A stretch of DNA of 7,271 nucleotides from Devosia equisanguinis (lineage in GTDB: Bacteria; Pseudomonadota; Alphaproteobacteria; Rhizobiales; Devosiaceae), in NCBI GenBank assembly GCA_945888565.1, contig CAMDAL010000209.1:1-7271 (forward strand). The letters run 5' to 3'. The translations under genes were made by a program, and so were the position numbers. This document shows positions 5,709 through 7,271 of the stretch, in pieces (within the stretch, counting starts at the first letter, position 1; every line of letters starts with the position of its first letter). Under the pieces are notes generated by a model. That model searched no databases and was not told the DNA's origin. It was given only the letters and a program-made list of their open reading frames with translations.

Positions 5709-7271
<1,563 letters not shown>

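Overview
The window is GC-rich bacterial DNA, most consistent with an alphaproteobacterium of the Hyphomicrobiales. The main evidence is the dnaG-rpoD pair (DNA primase, then the primary sigma factor). RpoD has a long acidic non-conserved region, and the intergenic DNA is full of GC-rich palindromes of a kind common in that order. A Devosia-like host is possible, but that is only an impression. No tRNA, rRNA, CRISPR array or transposase gene is visible.

Layout from left to right. (1) Positions 1-429 hold the C-terminal ligand-binding (FCD) half of a GntR-family regulator; its DNA-binding half lies outside the window. (2) Positions 430-1609 carry no convincing gene. They hold a 12-bp inverted repeat (511-576), a small perfect hairpin (687-708), three diverged copies of a ~150-bp repeat (762-917, ~1151-1308, 1315-1459), and between the first two copies a 183-bp nested palindrome (952-1134). 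A candidate sigma-70-type promoter lies at 1493-1521. (3) Positions 1610-3483 are an accessory two-gene cassette, much poorer in GC than its flanks (about half GC, down to a third in places, against up to about 80 % in sampled dnaG lines). It encodes an HD-domain phosphohydrolase related to YwfO/EF1143 (dNTPase-like) and a small YwgA-like protein. (4) Positions 3569-5524 are a complete dnaG, and 5709-7271 are the first 521 codons of rpoD.

The most notable point is that the HD gene ends at an in-frame TAG (2822-2824). The same frame then stays open for 46 more codons with protein-like content and stops at a TGA that overlaps the next gene's ATG (ATGA, 2962-2965). The ancestral HD protein was therefore probably 451 residues and translationally coupled to its partner. 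The present copy has lost its C-terminus by a nonsense change, or reads through the codon, or carries a sequencing error.

Functional reading: dnaG and rpoD are core replication and transcription genes. The HD + YwgA-like pair looks like a laterally acquired module placed beside them in a repeat-rich intergenic region. Its role (nucleotide-pool control, toxin-antitoxin-like pair, or phage defence) cannot be decided from sequence alone.
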